From the NCBI GenBank assembly GCA_040389965.1, contig JAZJZF010000019.1, positions 6,120 to 70,119 on the forward strand: DNA of 64,000 nt. Direction: 5' to 3'. The stretch comes from UBA4416 sp040389965 (lineage in GTDB: Bacteria > Bacteroidota > Bacteroidia > B-17B0 > Aurantibacillaceae). The position numbers were made by a program, and so were the translations under genes. The notes beneath the pieces were generated by a model, which had not been told where the DNA came from, made no database searches, and worked only from the letters and a program-made list of their open reading frames with translations. This document shows, piece by piece, positions 41,683 through 51,277 of this stretch. Positions within the stretch are counted from its first letter, which is position 1. Every line of letters starts with the position of its first letter.

Positions 41683-42258
41683 TTAGCGGGTATTTTTTCG
41701 GATTCTGCTTAGCGATTGCTGTGTAATGCAAAGGTAAGAGGCCACATCGCTCAGGGAAACACGCAAGGCAATATCGGGTTGACGCAGAGAAAAGTTACGG
41801 TAACGGGTGCTGGCATCTTCTCCCAAATAAGAATTACGCAGCTCCATTTTATCGAGCAGGCTTTGTTGGGTAATAGAGTCGATGAGTTCTTTCAGATAGG
41901 AGATTTGTTTGTAAAGCTGGTAGAGTTTTTCTTTTGTAATGGAGAGTAACTCCGCATCGCAAGCCGCTTCGATACCTTCATTGGCAGGAATAGTGGAGGA
42001 AGAAAAACTTTTGAGAATGGTGCAGAATTGGTTTTCTTTTAAGAAAAAATAAATAACCGGTACGCCTTTGTCGTTAGCAGATACAATGCGTAACACACCT
42101 TTAATAATAAAAAAAAATTCTCTGGCCATTTTTCCCTGTTCCAATAAAACCTCACCTTCCGCAACAGTACGGTGTTTGCATGCGGCTGTAATCGTTGCGG
42201 CATCTTCTTTAGAGATGTTACGGAATAATTTTAAAAAATCGATCAAGGGTTCTGTCAT
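41683..42258 (-). CDS. Crp/Fnr family transcriptional regulator
   Basis: A protein of 191 residues from the ATG at 42258. A longer frame (to 42300) would start upstream of the promoter element, so it is rejected. The N-terminal beta-roll has VAEGEVLLEQGKMAREFFFI near residues 33-52. The C-terminal helix-turn-helix contains DVASYLCITQQSLSRIRKN, with the Q-x-x-S-R recognition pattern. No cysteine cluster for Fe-S is evident. It likely regulates the adjacent SDR gene, whose upstream region holds a matching inverted repeat. The -7 element TACATTTG lies 16 nt upstream of the start. Confidence 0.9.
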   Translation of the reverse strand: MTEPLIDFLKLFRNISKEDAATITAACKHRTVAEGEVLLEQGKMAREFFFIIKGVLRIVSANDKGVPVIYFFLKENQFCTILKSFSSSTIPANEGIEAACDAELLSITKEKLYQLYKQISYLKELIDSITQQSLLDKMELRNSYLGEDASTRYRNFSLRQPDIALRVSLSDVASYLCITQQSLSRIRKNTR

Positions 42259-42274
42259 GATATATTTTAAATCA

Positions 42275-42282
42275 CAAATGTA
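42275..42282 (-). promoter_or_regulatory. -7 element (TACATTTG on the minus strand)
   Basis: An exact TAnnTTTG match 16 nt before the Crp/Fnr start at 42258. It argues against a start at 42300. Confidence 0.65.
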
Positions 42283-42341
42283 TACTTTCTGTTTTATCAA
42301 AATGCATAAACCGGGATTCCATTTAATTTCCTGATTTTAAT

Positions 42342-42914
42342 CTAAGGTTTAAACTTCTCCATAACCTGTTCTCCGGTAGAAATATCTTTGCCTGTTAATT
42401 CAACATCCGACACGTCCGGGTTAAGACTTGAGCCACCTGTAATATTTACCAGCACCCGGTGCAGGATGCAGGGCTTACCTTTGAGTATCACATGAATGGC
42501 ATAGCCGCCTAAGGCTTTGGGTTTTAAATACAGATCTACTTTTTTATAAGAGACCAGATTTATTTTGAAAAGCGGCTGAGTCCCTTCAATTTCAAATGCT
42601 TTGACGCCATAGGCAAATTTATTCTGTGCATAGGTCAACTCGCTGATCTTTTCTCCGTCCTCATAATCTATCCAGTAAATTTTTATGGGTTTTTTGCGAT
42701 TAATGTTTCCATCAGTGCTATAGTTAGCTTCATAAATAAGCGTATTGCGGTTAATAGTGCGTTGCATGTAAAACAGGCTGTTTGTATTTGCCGGCGGTAC
42801 GGGGAAAGGACCGTTAAAAGGCTTGATCGTTTGAGCAATCCCCCGGTTAGCCATAAAGAGCAGGCAACACATACAGGTTAAACAGGAAAGTAAGATAAAT
42901 CGGGTTATACGCAC
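42342..42914 (-). CDS. DUF4833 domain-containing exported protein
   Basis: A protein of 190 residues with a signal peptide (hydrophobic about 6-25, ending GIAQ). The DUF4833 domain follows: FPVPPANTNSLFYMQRTINR (residues 37-56), then RKKPIKIYWIDYEDGEK and KFAYGVKAFEI. The C-terminus ends VSDVELTGKDISTG. The family is found almost only in Bacteroidota and has no known biochemical role. It lies upstream of the Crp/Fnr gene on the same strand, 83 nt away. Its C-terminal DNA is duplicated as a short remnant at 40590-40640. Confidence 0.83.
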   Translation of the reverse strand: MRITRFILLSCLTCMCCLLFMANRGIAQTIKPFNGPFPVPPANTNSLFYMQRTINRNTLIYEANYSTDGNINRKKPIKIYWIDYEDGEKISELTYAQNKFAYGVKAFEIEGTQPLFKINLVSYKKVDLYLKPKALGGYAIHVILKGKPCILHRVLVNITGGSSLNPDVSDVELTGKDISTGEQVMEKFKP

Positions 42915-43048
42915 AATAAGGAATTTCTTTAGAACACAATAAAAGTAAAGTTTTCTTTTGAGATTGTATTAAAAAGCATTAGGGTGCGATAGCAGTGAGG
43001 TTATCAGGGGAAAAAGATATCTGCTATAGGTTCATAAGTCAAAATTTA

Positions 43049-43056
43049 TATATTTG
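43049..43056 (+). promoter_or_regulatory. -7 element (TATATTTG)
   Basis: An exact TAnnTTTG match ending 20 nt before the ATG of the membrane phosphatase gene. Confidence 0.65.
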
Positions 43057-43076
43057 TAATACAGATCTCTCTCCCC

Positions 43077-44399
43077 ATGGCAACTAAAGAAACCGGAACT
43101 GATTTTTTAACCAACCAACAGAGGGTGGGTTTTATTTTTGTAACGCTTCCTTTTCTTAATATCGTTATCATAGGACTTACCGTTTACATGTCTACGCAGC
43201 CATGGCTCTCTTTGGGAATAGGATTATTGAGTCCGGTTTTTGGCGGAGGCCTTATCTCCCTTGGGAAGAAAATAAGAAAAGAACGTACTTTTGTAATCGT
43301 TACCCTCATCGTGAATGGCCTGGTAGCATGTACTTTTTGTGCAGTTTCAGGACATGAGGCTCCTTCTTTTATAATAGGCCTGACTTATATAACGGCTTGT
43401 ACCGTTTTACTTAATAGAATAGGAGAGGTTCTTCTTTTTATTGCAGTTGGTTTTCTGGAAATACTGCTGGGTTCTGCGCTCTCCGGTAAGGGAGTTCTTG
43501 AATTGACAATTGCCTTTGCTATTTTGATCTGCTATACACTTGTACTGGTACGTTTTCTTCAGTTTACGTTGAAGCAGGGCGATTCTATTGTTCTTGCAAT
43601 GGAAGAGATCAAAAAGCAAAAAGAGCTGATTGAAGAGAAAAATAAAAGCATTACCGATAGTATTAATTATGCGCTCAGGATACAACAGGCCAAATTACCT
43701 GAAAAGCAAACTATCTATAATGCTCTCCCGGAAAGTTTTGTAATGTTTAAACCCAAGGACATTGTAAGCGGGGACTTTTATTTTTTTTATCAAAAGCAGA
43801 ATGATATGTACATAGCAGCTGCAGATTGCACGGGGCATGGCGTTCCGGGAGCACTTATGAGCATGATTGGTATGGAAAAACTGGAAGATACTTTGGTACA
43901 GGAAACTGATACCTCTTCTATTTTGCAGCAATTGAACCGAAAAGTAAAAGCTTCGCTTAAGCAAACCGATAGTGATGAATCCACGCGCGACGGCATGGAC
44001 ATTGCCCTTTGCAGGATTCATGCGGATAAGCGTTCCATAAGCTATGCCGGTGCTAATCGTCCTGTGTGGATCATTCGCAAAAACAGTTCCGCTATTGAAG
44101 AAACCAAAGCCACGAAGAAAGCCATCGGTGGCCTCACCGGAGATGATGAACAGTTTACCACGCACGAATTAAAAATACAGGAAGGCGATACGTTTTATAT
44201 TTTTTCCGATGGCTTTGCGGATACCTTTGGAGGTAAAACCAATAAAAAACTCACTACCAAAAAATTCAAAGAATTGTTACTTAGTATTCAGCATCTGGAC
44301 ATGAAGCAACAGGAGCATTATCTGGATCAATTTATAGAAACCTGGAAAGGGGATACTGAGCAGGTAGATGATATTCTGGTAATTGGCGTAAGGTTGTGA
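43077..44399 (+). CDS. Membrane-bound SpoIIE-type PP2C phosphatase
   Basis: A protein of 440 residues. The N-terminal ~165 residues have about six hydrophobic helices. A coiled helix (KKQKELIEEKNKSITDS) then connects to a PPM/SpoIIE-type serine phosphatase domain (about 215-440). Metal-binding sequence elements are SGDFYFF near 226, AADCTGHGVPGALMSMIG (about 246-263), the alpha helix region, FSDGFADTF near 380, and DDILVIGV at the C-terminus, all with the needed Asp residues. Such enzymes dephosphorylate anti-sigma-antagonist-like proteins in partner-switching systems, but no such partner is encoded here. The SINYALRIQQAKLP motif is typical for Bacteroidota. Confidence 0.88.
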   Translation: MATKETGTDFLTNQQRVGFIFVTLPFLNIVIIGLTVYMSTQPWLSLGIGLLSPVFGGGLISLGKKIRKERTFVIVTLIVNGLVACTFCAVSGHEAPSFIIGLTYITACTVLLNRIGEVLLFIAVGFLEILLGSALSGKGVLELTIAFAILICYTLVLVRFLQFTLKQGDSIVLAMEEIKKQKELIEEKNKSITDSINYALRIQQAKLPEKQTIYNALPESFVMFKPKDIVSGDFYFFYQKQNDMYIAAADCTGHGVPGALMSMIGMEKLEDTLVQETDTSSILQQLNRKVKASLKQTDSDESTRDGMDIALCRIHADKRSISYAGANRPVWIIRKNSSAIEETKATKKAIGGLTGDDEQFTTHELKIQEGDTFYIFSDGFADTFGGKTNKKLTTKKFKELLLSIQHLDMKQQEHYLDQFIETWKGDTEQVDDILVIGVRL

Positions 44400-44484
44400 G
44401 GAATTGCTCATACACTTTTTGAGAATACTATTCACTTTATCCTTTTAGATAAATTCGGCACTTTAGGTTGTATTATTTTTTCAA

Positions 44485-44492
44485 TATATTTG
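44485..44492 (+). promoter_or_regulatory. -7 element (TATATTTG)
   Basis: An exact TAnnTTTG match 43 nt before the ATG of the T9SS protein gene. Confidence 0.65.
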
Positions 44493-44535
44493 ATTAGCCT
44501 CCTCTTATTTCAGATAAATACCAACTCATAAAAAG

Positions 44536-46758
44536 ATGAAAAAATTACTTTGTTGTTTTCTCTTATACTTTGCGCAACAAACGAACGCACAGGTTGTTTG
44601 TAATTTAACTTACGAACGTACCCTTCAAACGTTCAGCGTATACATTCACAATCCTTCCGGGGCAACGATGTATAAAGCAAAACTATATATTGATGCCGAC
44701 GGAAGTCCCAGGGCATACGGGCCTAATAACAGCGGGCTGGATTATACCGCCAATGCGGGTTCTACCGGAAACTGGTACGGGGTAGTGTCCGATGCCAGCG
44801 GGCAAAATCCCATTATACAAACAGCCAGTAATCCTTATCCGGGCATGTATGTGTCTACCACTTCTCTGGTAAACTCTCACTATGCTATTGCCAATCCTTT
44901 GCGTTACGTTAATTCTGAAACAGTGCCTTATATAGCTATGCCTACCAATGTGCTGGCATCAGGGAACATTCATGTAGGCGATGTAGCCTATGTATATAAT
45001 ACTACCACCGGTCAATCATGTTTTGCTATTTATGCAGATGCCGGCAATACAACCAGTATAGGCGAAGGTTCTATTTATCTGGCCGGCCAGGTGGGTGTAG
45101 ATCCTAATGTGCGCACAGGTGGAACTTCATTAGGTATTATCGACTTTGTGGTGTTTCCTCAATCCGGTTTTGGACAAGGCTATATTCCTACTATTGCACA
45201 AATTGACAGTATGGGTAATTCCCGTCTTAATGGCCCAAATGTTGGCGGTTCCTGCATTGTGTCCTGTTTAGGAAGCATGGTTGATAATACAGCGCCAACC
45301 ACATTGGTAAGTACTCCGGCAGGTTGGGATACAACGGCTTTTAATACAAGCTTTACCGATGCCGATGCAGGTTGCCTTGGAGGGGTTTCAAAAAGTTTTG
45401 TGCAGGTAACGGATTATAATACCGGTAATGACTGGAGGGCAAATAATACACATGGCTTTTTTAACGACGATTTTAACGGGCCTTCCATAAACCCCGATTG
45501 GACAGTTAAAACAGGTATCTGGGGCAATACGGCCAATTATTTAATGCAGTCAGACGAAAGCAATGCTAACACAAATTTATATGCACCCTTAACGCAAGGC
45601 AGCTTCGATAGTTATTTATATAACTGGACAGGAACTATTGGAGGCTCTGGTACAAGCCGCCGTGCAGGCTTTCATTTCTTTGCCGATCAACCTGATTCAA
45701 CAAATCGTGGAAACTCTTATTTTGTATGGTTCAGAGCCGACGATGATAAAATTCAGATCTATAAAGTGGTAAATAATAGTTGGGGCGCAAACCCGGTTAA
45801 AGACACTGCTTATAATTTTACGGCTAACCAGGCTTACGATTTTAAAGTGGTGTATAACCGCATCACAGGTTTAATAAGAGTATATGTCAATAATGTAAAA
45901 TCGGCGGAGTGGATTGATGCTTCGCCTATTAACACTGGTTCTTACGTGTCTTTCAGAAATGCAAACTGTACCTATAAGGTCGATAATTTTAAAGTGTTTC
46001 ATTCGCGAAATGCTACAATGCCTGTAAATGTTGGGGCTGGTAACAGTTATGATGTCCGTTATTCAAATCAAAGTCCTTCCACTCCGGCTGCTAAAATAAA
46101 TTCTCTGGTAATGGATATAGCAGGAAATCTGAGCATTGTAGCTACGCAAACAGTTAATGTCGATTTTACGCATCCTTCGGTTGTTTTACCTGTTAAAGAC
46201 GGAACAGCTATGGATATTGATACAACGTATAACGGTTCGCAGCTTAGTGCCAATTGGTCTGCCGCAATAGATGCCAATTCGGGGATCAGTAAGTATTATT
46301 ATGCGATAGGCACAACGCCGGGCGCAACAAATATGAAAGCATGGACAAGCACGACAAATACTTCGGCAACGGTAAGCGGACTAAACTTAGTACATCTGCA
46401 AAAATATTATTTTAGTATAAAAGCAGAAGACGGTGCCATGATGCAATCTACAGTTGCCACATCCAACGGCCAGGTGTATATTGATCAAACAACAGGCATT
46501 GTTTCTATGAATGCTGAAGCAGTGGGTGTTTCTATATTTCCAAACCCTACAACAGGTTTGTTTACCATTAGTAGCAAGCAGTTTAAAGGAGAAATAGTTA
46601 TTACCGTGTTTGATGTATTAGGAAAAATTATTATTACCCGCACTATAGGCGGCACAGAAGCCATCATAGATTTATCTCAGCAACAAACGGGCATCTATTA
46701 TATTGTTGTTAATAATAACGGTAAGCAATATACTACCAAGGTGCAGGTAAGTAAATAG
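44536..46758 (+). CDS. T9SS type A secreted protein with beta-sandwich domains
   Basis: A secreted protein of 740 residues. The signal peptide (about 1-19) ends NAQV. A ~230-residue N-terminal domain follows, then a concanavalin-like/laminin-G-type sandwich (about 310-495; FNDDFNGPSINPDWTVKTG, FHFFADQPDS, YDFKVVYNRITGLIRVYV) and a fibronectin-III-like domain (about 555-650; SANWSAAIDANSGISKYYYA). A type A sorting domain (IFPNPTTGLFTI to GIYYIVV) ends the protein. The laminin-G-like part suggests glycan binding or carbohydrate-related activity; no catalytic residue is evident. It is monocistronic. Function inferred only as surface or secreted. Confidence 0.82.
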   Translation: MKKLLCCFLLYFAQQTNAQVVCNLTYERTLQTFSVYIHNPSGATMYKAKLYIDADGSPRAYGPNNSGLDYTANAGSTGNWYGVVSDASGQNPIIQTASNPYPGMYVSTTSLVNSHYAIANPLRYVNSETVPYIAMPTNVLASGNIHVGDVAYVYNTTTGQSCFAIYADAGNTTSIGEGSIYLAGQVGVDPNVRTGGTSLGIIDFVVFPQSGFGQGYIPTIAQIDSMGNSRLNGPNVGGSCIVSCLGSMVDNTAPTTLVSTPAGWDTTAFNTSFTDADAGCLGGVSKSFVQVTDYNTGNDWRANNTHGFFNDDFNGPSINPDWTVKTGIWGNTANYLMQSDESNANTNLYAPLTQGSFDSYLYNWTGTIGGSGTSRRAGFHFFADQPDSTNRGNSYFVWFRADDDKIQIYKVVNNSWGANPVKDTAYNFTANQAYDFKVVYNRITGLIRVYVNNVKSAEWIDASPINTGSYVSFRNANCTYKVDNFKVFHSRNATMPVNVGAGNSYDVRYSNQSPSTPAAKINSLVMDIAGNLSIVATQTVNVDFTHPSVVLPVKDGTAMDIDTTYNGSQLSANWSAAIDANSGISKYYYAIGTTPGATNMKAWTSTTNTSATVSGLNLVHLQKYYFSIKAEDGAMMQSTVATSNGQVYIDQTTGIVSMNAEAVGVSIFPNPTTGLFTISSKQFKGEIVITVFDVLGKIIITRTIGGTEAIIDLSQQQTGIYYIVVNNNGKQYTTKVQVSK

Positions 46759-46882
46759 TTGTGGCTTGCAACTATTGGCTTTAAAAGTGAATGCAAAAAT
46801 GCAGGGCGATTTTTTATTCCATGTTGCAACTCATTATAAATGATGGGTTTAATAGTAATTTAGGATAATTTCCTGTTTTTAT

Positions 46883-46912
46883 TTGTTTAATTCATAATTC
46901 TCTGTATCTTTG
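46883..46912 (+). promoter_or_regulatory. Promoter of the initiator tRNA gene
   Basis: -33 TTG at 46883-46885, 19-bp spacer, then -7 TATCTTTG at 46905-46912. It matches the Bacteroidota sigma consensus in both elements. The tRNA begins about 70 bp downstream. Confidence 0.7.
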
Positions 46913-46982
46913 CAACCGATTAAAAACGTTCTTTACCAAACTCAGAATTAATACCCTAAATGCATAGCATTTTGATACATAT

Positions 46983-47057
<75 letters not shown>

Positions 47058-47060
47058 AGA

Positions 47061-47088
47061 AACCCCATCAGTATTAACTGATGGGGTT
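47061..47088 (+). terminator. Intrinsic terminator of the initiator tRNA
   Basis: A 12-bp stem AACCCCATCAGT / ACTGATGGGGTT with a 4-nt loop, followed by a T-run. Confidence 0.88.
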
Positions 47089-47245
47089 TTTATTTTATAT
47101 CTGAGCCAGGCTTACTTGAGCAAAGATGAAAAACAAAAAATATGATCCGCATAAGCGAGATCTGTTTTCAGAGTAAACTCTTCTTCTGTGATCAGCTTAG
47201 GCTAACCATTCTCCCGCTTTCTGCAATGATTTGTAGGTTCGGGTA

Positions 47246-47278
47246 TAAAAAAACCTTTGCAGATAGCTGCAAAGGTTT
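47246..47278 (-). terminator. Intrinsic terminator of the large T9SS gene
   Basis: A perfect 12-bp stem AAACCTTTGCAG / CTGCAAAGGTTT with a 4-nt loop at 47251-47278. On the minus strand a T-run follows (47246-47250). It lies 24 bp beyond the stop of the minus-strand gene. Confidence 0.85.
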
Positions 47279-47301
47279 AAGATACATAATAGAAAAAACG
47301 T

Positions 47302-50300
47302 TTACTTAATGATAACTAATTTATCTGTTTTTACAATTTTTTTATCCATTAGAACGCTATAATAATAAATGCCCTGCTGAAGTGATTCATGGTTAATTAT
47401 CTGTGTGTTGCTTCCTGTTGTCAGCAATTGTTCAACCACAAGCCTGCCGGTTACATCGTACAAGGAGAATACCGCATTTGCATTTTCTTCCAGTTGATAA
47501 TTTAATGTCATTGAACCATTGTTAGGATTTGGGTAAACTACAAATTCAAAAGTATCAGTTACGCCGGTTATATTTTCAGTATTATCCCGGTTAGCCAGTC
47601 TGTTCACTACAATTGTACTACAATCGATAGGTGAGCCGGAAGTAGCAGTAAGTAAGCCTGTAGTGTAATAAGTGCTGGCAAGACCTGAACCACCATTCAG
47701 TGTTGGGGTGGCGATATAACCTGGAGGCACACCGGTTGTATTTGTGTATAATATGGAATTGGTATTCGCACTGGTCGTATTATCCGTGTAGGTATGGTAC
47801 GTAAATGTGCTGCCATTGCTCCACCATAAACCGCAGGGAAGAGAGGTACTACCTTGTGTTCCTGTTTCGCCGTTAGTACGCAGTACAAATCCACGGTTAC
47901 CGCCGTTAAGCTTATTATTGCTGATGGTGCTCGAAGCAGATGAAGTAACAAATACCATGCTCTCTCCCATATTATTGATGGTGTTGCAGGTAATTTCGCT
48001 TGACGGACTCGAAATAACATAAATCCCTTTATAGATAATATTAGTACTTGTTACCGGAGAATAAGCAGGCACCAAACTAATGTCAGAATTGTTATATACC
48101 CTCGCAAATTTACAGTTCTGTAATCTTATACCTGTTCCTGCAGTAACTCCATCATTTCTTACATAAAGAGCTGGATTATTGTAGATCACAAGACTATTCT
48201 TAACGTTGAACGCAAAAACGCAGTTGGTAGCTCCCGTGATCGTGTTACTGCTGATTTTGATCTTGTCTGCAGGAGTAGTGCTTCCGGAGTTTGTTACATC
48301 ACTAATATAAACACCATAGGTGCAATACCCTCCGGCATTGGCTTTTATTATATTATTACTAACCAGTGTCGACACCGAATTAATACCATTCGAAGAACGA
48401 TTCATATAAATACCATTTGCACAGTTCGTTAGGTTATTACCTTCCACATCGATCGTATTAGCAGTTGCAGGCGAGATATAAAAGCCATATTTACCGTATC
48501 CTGTTGTACCACCGGATAGGGTATTGGTGTTCGTAACGGTATTACTGATGGCGCTGGTCAACAAATAATCTGTAATTTCAGCGCTACTGTATACATCACT
48601 AAAAATATTTGGCTGATTAGCAGAGCTGCCACCAATTGTTACTGAATAAGAAGCTGTAGGAGCTCCCGTTGCCACGATCCCTTTTCCTAGAATAGAAGTA
48701 GCATTTATCATGTTCTGGAAGCGGTTGTTATAAATGGTTGCATTAGTTCGTGTCAGGTTGATTCCACATCCTACATTGTCAAACACATTTGTGCTTCCTG
48801 TTGCTACTGCTCCAATGGTAATGCTGCTAACATCAGTGGTATTAATGGCATAAGGTGATTTCAACGATGAGTTTGGTGATTTCATATTTGCAGATGCAAA
48901 GCCGGTAATTGGCCCCAGCATTATAGAAGCTACATCATAGTTAGAAGAGTTGCCGGAGCTTACAAAGCTTGGAATAAAACGGGATGTAAAAATAGTGTTT
49001 GCTACAGTAAAGGTTGGAACTCCTGAATAAGATTGCACATCAATAGCTTTGTAATTCCTGTTGAAAATTACTTCTTTAAGGTTAAATGAACCACCACCCT
49101 GTGATACCACAGCATTCATGGCGTCTTCAATAAAAGTGCTTCCTGAGGCAATTAAACGGGCGTTTGCAGGTAAGTAAATACCATCCCACATATCATCACA
49201 CGCATAAAGGTGTGTTTTATGATCAAAGGTCAAAAATTGGTTACCCTGTACATAGATCTTAGATCCTGGCTCCATGCTAAAGTTACAGCCGGAAAATGTA
49301 ATGTTGTTATCGATCGTAAACGTCACGCTGCTTCCAACATAAATATTCAGATTGGAAACATGAGTTGATCCGGAAAATACGACGCTTGATGTCGTATTAC
49401 TAAGTATCATGGTATTGGTGGTTAGTCCGCATTGTGTATAGGTAACCGTAACTACGGCAGTTGCAGAAGAAATACAACCATAGCTGTTAGTGCCTGTAAC
49501 CGTATATGTAGTGGTTACAGAAGGTGAGGCTACGGGGTTGTAAATATTGGCATTAGTCAACGTACCGGCCGGCGACCACGTATATGTACTTGCCCCGCTT
49601 GCCGACATTGAGCTCGTACTGCCCATTAAAATAACTGCAGAAGAGGGAGATGTGGTTACTTGATTGGGATTTACTGTTATGGTAAAGCTCGCGGCTGTTC
49701 CGGCACAGGCGCCTGTGGGTGTTACAGTAATAACGGCAGTAGTAGGGCTGCTACCCGTGTTAGTGGCGGTAAAGGTAGGAAGACCTCCTGTTCCACTGGC
49801 AGCAAGACCTATAGATGTATTGGAGTTACTCCAGGCAAAAGAGGCAGCCGGTGTGCTTACAAAGGTATATGGAGCTACACTTGCACCATTGCAATAGGTA
49901 AAATTAGGGATACGGTTAAGCACCGGGACAGAACTGACAGTAACTGTAGTTGCGGCAGTATAGGTGCAACCGCCACAAAATGCCAGTGTAGCCGTATAGG
50001 AAGTGTTTGTGCTTAGCGATGGAGTGGTGGGTTGGCCGCAATTGTTACACGATAATCCTGTTGAAGGGCTCCAGGCCAGGGGCAAAGAAGGATCCAGATT
50101 ATTGTGCAGTGTGGTACTCATACCCACACAGATGGGATTTGGAGAAGCAGAAACACTAAGGTTGTTAAGGGGCTGAACAGATACATCATCAATGTAATAA
50201 TACGCTCTGCCAATCATGGGTGATCCTACAGGATAGGAAGATGTACCGAAATCACCGATCACAATATACTGCTCTGTACCATCCGATACAAATGAGCCCG

Positions 50301-50961
50301 TTATGTGTGTCCAGCTCCCCTGGGTGCTAACAGGCGATGCAAGCACTTGTGGCACCAAAGGAGATACACCCGTGAGATCCGTAAAGACCTGGGTATTACC
50401 CGTATTGGCTGATAAAATACCATTATCAATAAAAGCAGCGCCAAGGTGGTCCGTATAATAAGTACTGTTACCCGATAAACTTACCCAGAAGCTTACCTGG
50501 TAAGTTACTCCTTTTACCAAGGGGCAGGCAAATGTTTGGTAGATATACTCATGATAACCCGGCGATGAGCCATCATATGCATAAACACCGGCATAATCGT
50601 TTCCGGTATGTGCCGTTAGTGTGCCCTGATAATTATTGGGCACGTTTACGGAAAGAAAAGGAGTGGCAGACACAGGTGAAGCTGCCGTGAAATAATCGGG
50701 TGTGGACGACCCACCTGTTGGATTGTCCCAACCGCAAGCCATTTGAATGGTAGGGTAATAATAGGGGTAGGTACCGCTGGTATAAGCTGCATACGGTGGT
50801 GTCGCGCTACAATATTCGAAGCTGCCGTTAGCAATGAGTTCGCAGCCTGTAGCTGATACCGTACAGGTTCCGCAGCTCTGTGCTTTACCGCTTAGGGCCG
50901 TTGCAAACAGCAGGACCGCGGAAGCGATGTTTTTCAATTTTTGACGTGTTGTTTTTTTCAT
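47302..50961 (-). CDS. Large T9SS type A protein with beta-helix and Ig-like regions
   Basis: A secreted protein of 1219 residues from the ATG at 50961. A longer frame starts 47 residues upstream without a signal; the chosen start gives a clean signal peptide (KKTTRQKLKNIASAVLLFA, ending GKAQ). A ~220-residue carbohydrate-binding-like domain (CELIANGSFEY... to YYIDDVSV) comes first. Ig/PKD-like regions follow (LAWSPSTGLSCNNCGQPTTP, TWSPAGTL..). A long right-handed parallel beta-helix (NNRFQNM, NNIIKANAGG, NNPALYV) fills about 600-1050. A type A sorting domain (VYPNPNNGSMTL to GIYYYSV) ends it. Parallel beta-helix proteins often bind or cleave polysaccharides. No catalytic site is identified. 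A terminator follows. Confidence 0.82.
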   Translation of the reverse strand: MKKTTRQKLKNIASAVLLFATALSGKAQSCGTCTVSATGCELIANGSFEYCSATPPYAAYTSGTYPYYYPTIQMACGWDNPTGGSSTPDYFTAASPVSATPFLSVNVPNNYQGTLTAHTGNDYAGVYAYDGSSPGYHEYIYQTFACPLVKGVTYQVSFWVSLSGNSTYYTDHLGAAFIDNGILSANTGNTQVFTDLTGVSPLVPQVLASPVSTQGSWTHITGSFVSDGTEQYIVIGDFGTSSYPVGSPMIGRAYYYIDDVSVQPLNNLSVSASPNPICVGMSTTLHNNLDPSLPLAWSPSTGLSCNNCGQPTTPSLSTNTSYTATLAFCGGCTYTAATTVTVSSVPVLNRIPNFTYCNGASVAPYTFVSTPAASFAWSNSNTSIGLAASGTGGLPTFTATNTGSSPTTAVITVTPTGACAGTAASFTITVNPNQVTTSPSSAVILMGSTSSMSASGASTYTWSPAGTLTNANIYNPVASPSVTTTYTVTGTNSYGCISSATAVVTVTYTQCGLTTNTMILSNTTSSVVFSGSTHVSNLNIYVGSSVTFTIDNNITFSGCNFSMEPGSKIYVQGNQFLTFDHKTHLYACDDMWDGIYLPANARLIASGSTFIEDAMNAVVSQGGGSFNLKEVIFNRNYKAIDVQSYSGVPTFTVANTIFTSRFIPSFVSSGNSSNYDVASIMLGPITGFASANMKSPNSSLKSPYAINTTDVSSITIGAVATGSTNVFDNVGCGINLTRTNATIYNNRFQNMINATSILGKGIVATGAPTASYSVTIGGSSANQPNIFSDVYSSAEITDYLLTSAISNTVTNTNTLSGGTTGYGKYGFYISPATANTIDVEGNNLTNCANGIYMNRSSNGINSVSTLVSNNIIKANAGGYCTYGVYISDVTNSGSTTPADKIKISSNTITGATNCVFAFNVKNSLVIYNNPALYVRNDGVTAGTGIRLQNCKFARVYNNSDISLVPAYSPVTSTNIIYKGIYVISSPSSEITCNTINNMGESMVFVTSSASSTISNNKLNGGNRGFVLRTNGETGTQGSTSLPCGLWWSNGSTFTYHTYTDNTTSANTNSILYTNTTGVPPGYIATPTLNGGSGLASTYYTTGLLTATSGSPIDCSTIVVNRLANRDNTENITGVTDTFEFVVYPNPNNGSMTLNYQLEENANAVFSLYDVTGRLVVEQLLTTGSNTQIINHESLQQGIYYYSVLMDKKIVKTDKLVIIK

Positions 50962-51277
50962 GTGTAGTGTTTTTAGATTAATAGACCCAATGACCATGAA
51001 GTCATTGTTGAATTTTATTAAATTTAAATACAGATGGGGCAGCAATCCTAACGCCAATTGGTAAATGGCTTGTTTTGGCAAGTCGCTGGTGAATTTGAGC
51101 AAGTGGATAGCTGTTGAACGTTTTTAGATCCGAACTAATTTATGAAATCACTTTTCAGTTTTAATACCCTGCAACGTTATTATCAGGAGTGCTTATTCAA
51201 TAAATAACTCTACATCGTTTATATCTTTTACGATTACCCCGTTTTCCCAATCTTTTAAAACCGTTTCTTTGTAAACG
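50962..51277. other. 316-bp divergent intergenic region
   Basis: This holds the upstream regions of the large T9SS gene and the MBL hydrolase gene. I found no exact TAnnTTTG element on either strand, no terminator and no conserved RNA. It is AT-rich and otherwise featureless. Confidence 0.6.

Noticed and set aside
42259..42300. Longer N-terminus for the Crp/Fnr regulator
   Set aside because: The -7 element lies within it at 42275, so it would not be transcribed from that promoter.
49660..50016. Plus-strand frame rich in Gly/Ser/Cys opposite the large T9SS gene
   Set aside because: It is a shadow of the Thr/Ser/Pro-rich coding strand; composition mirrors the sense protein.
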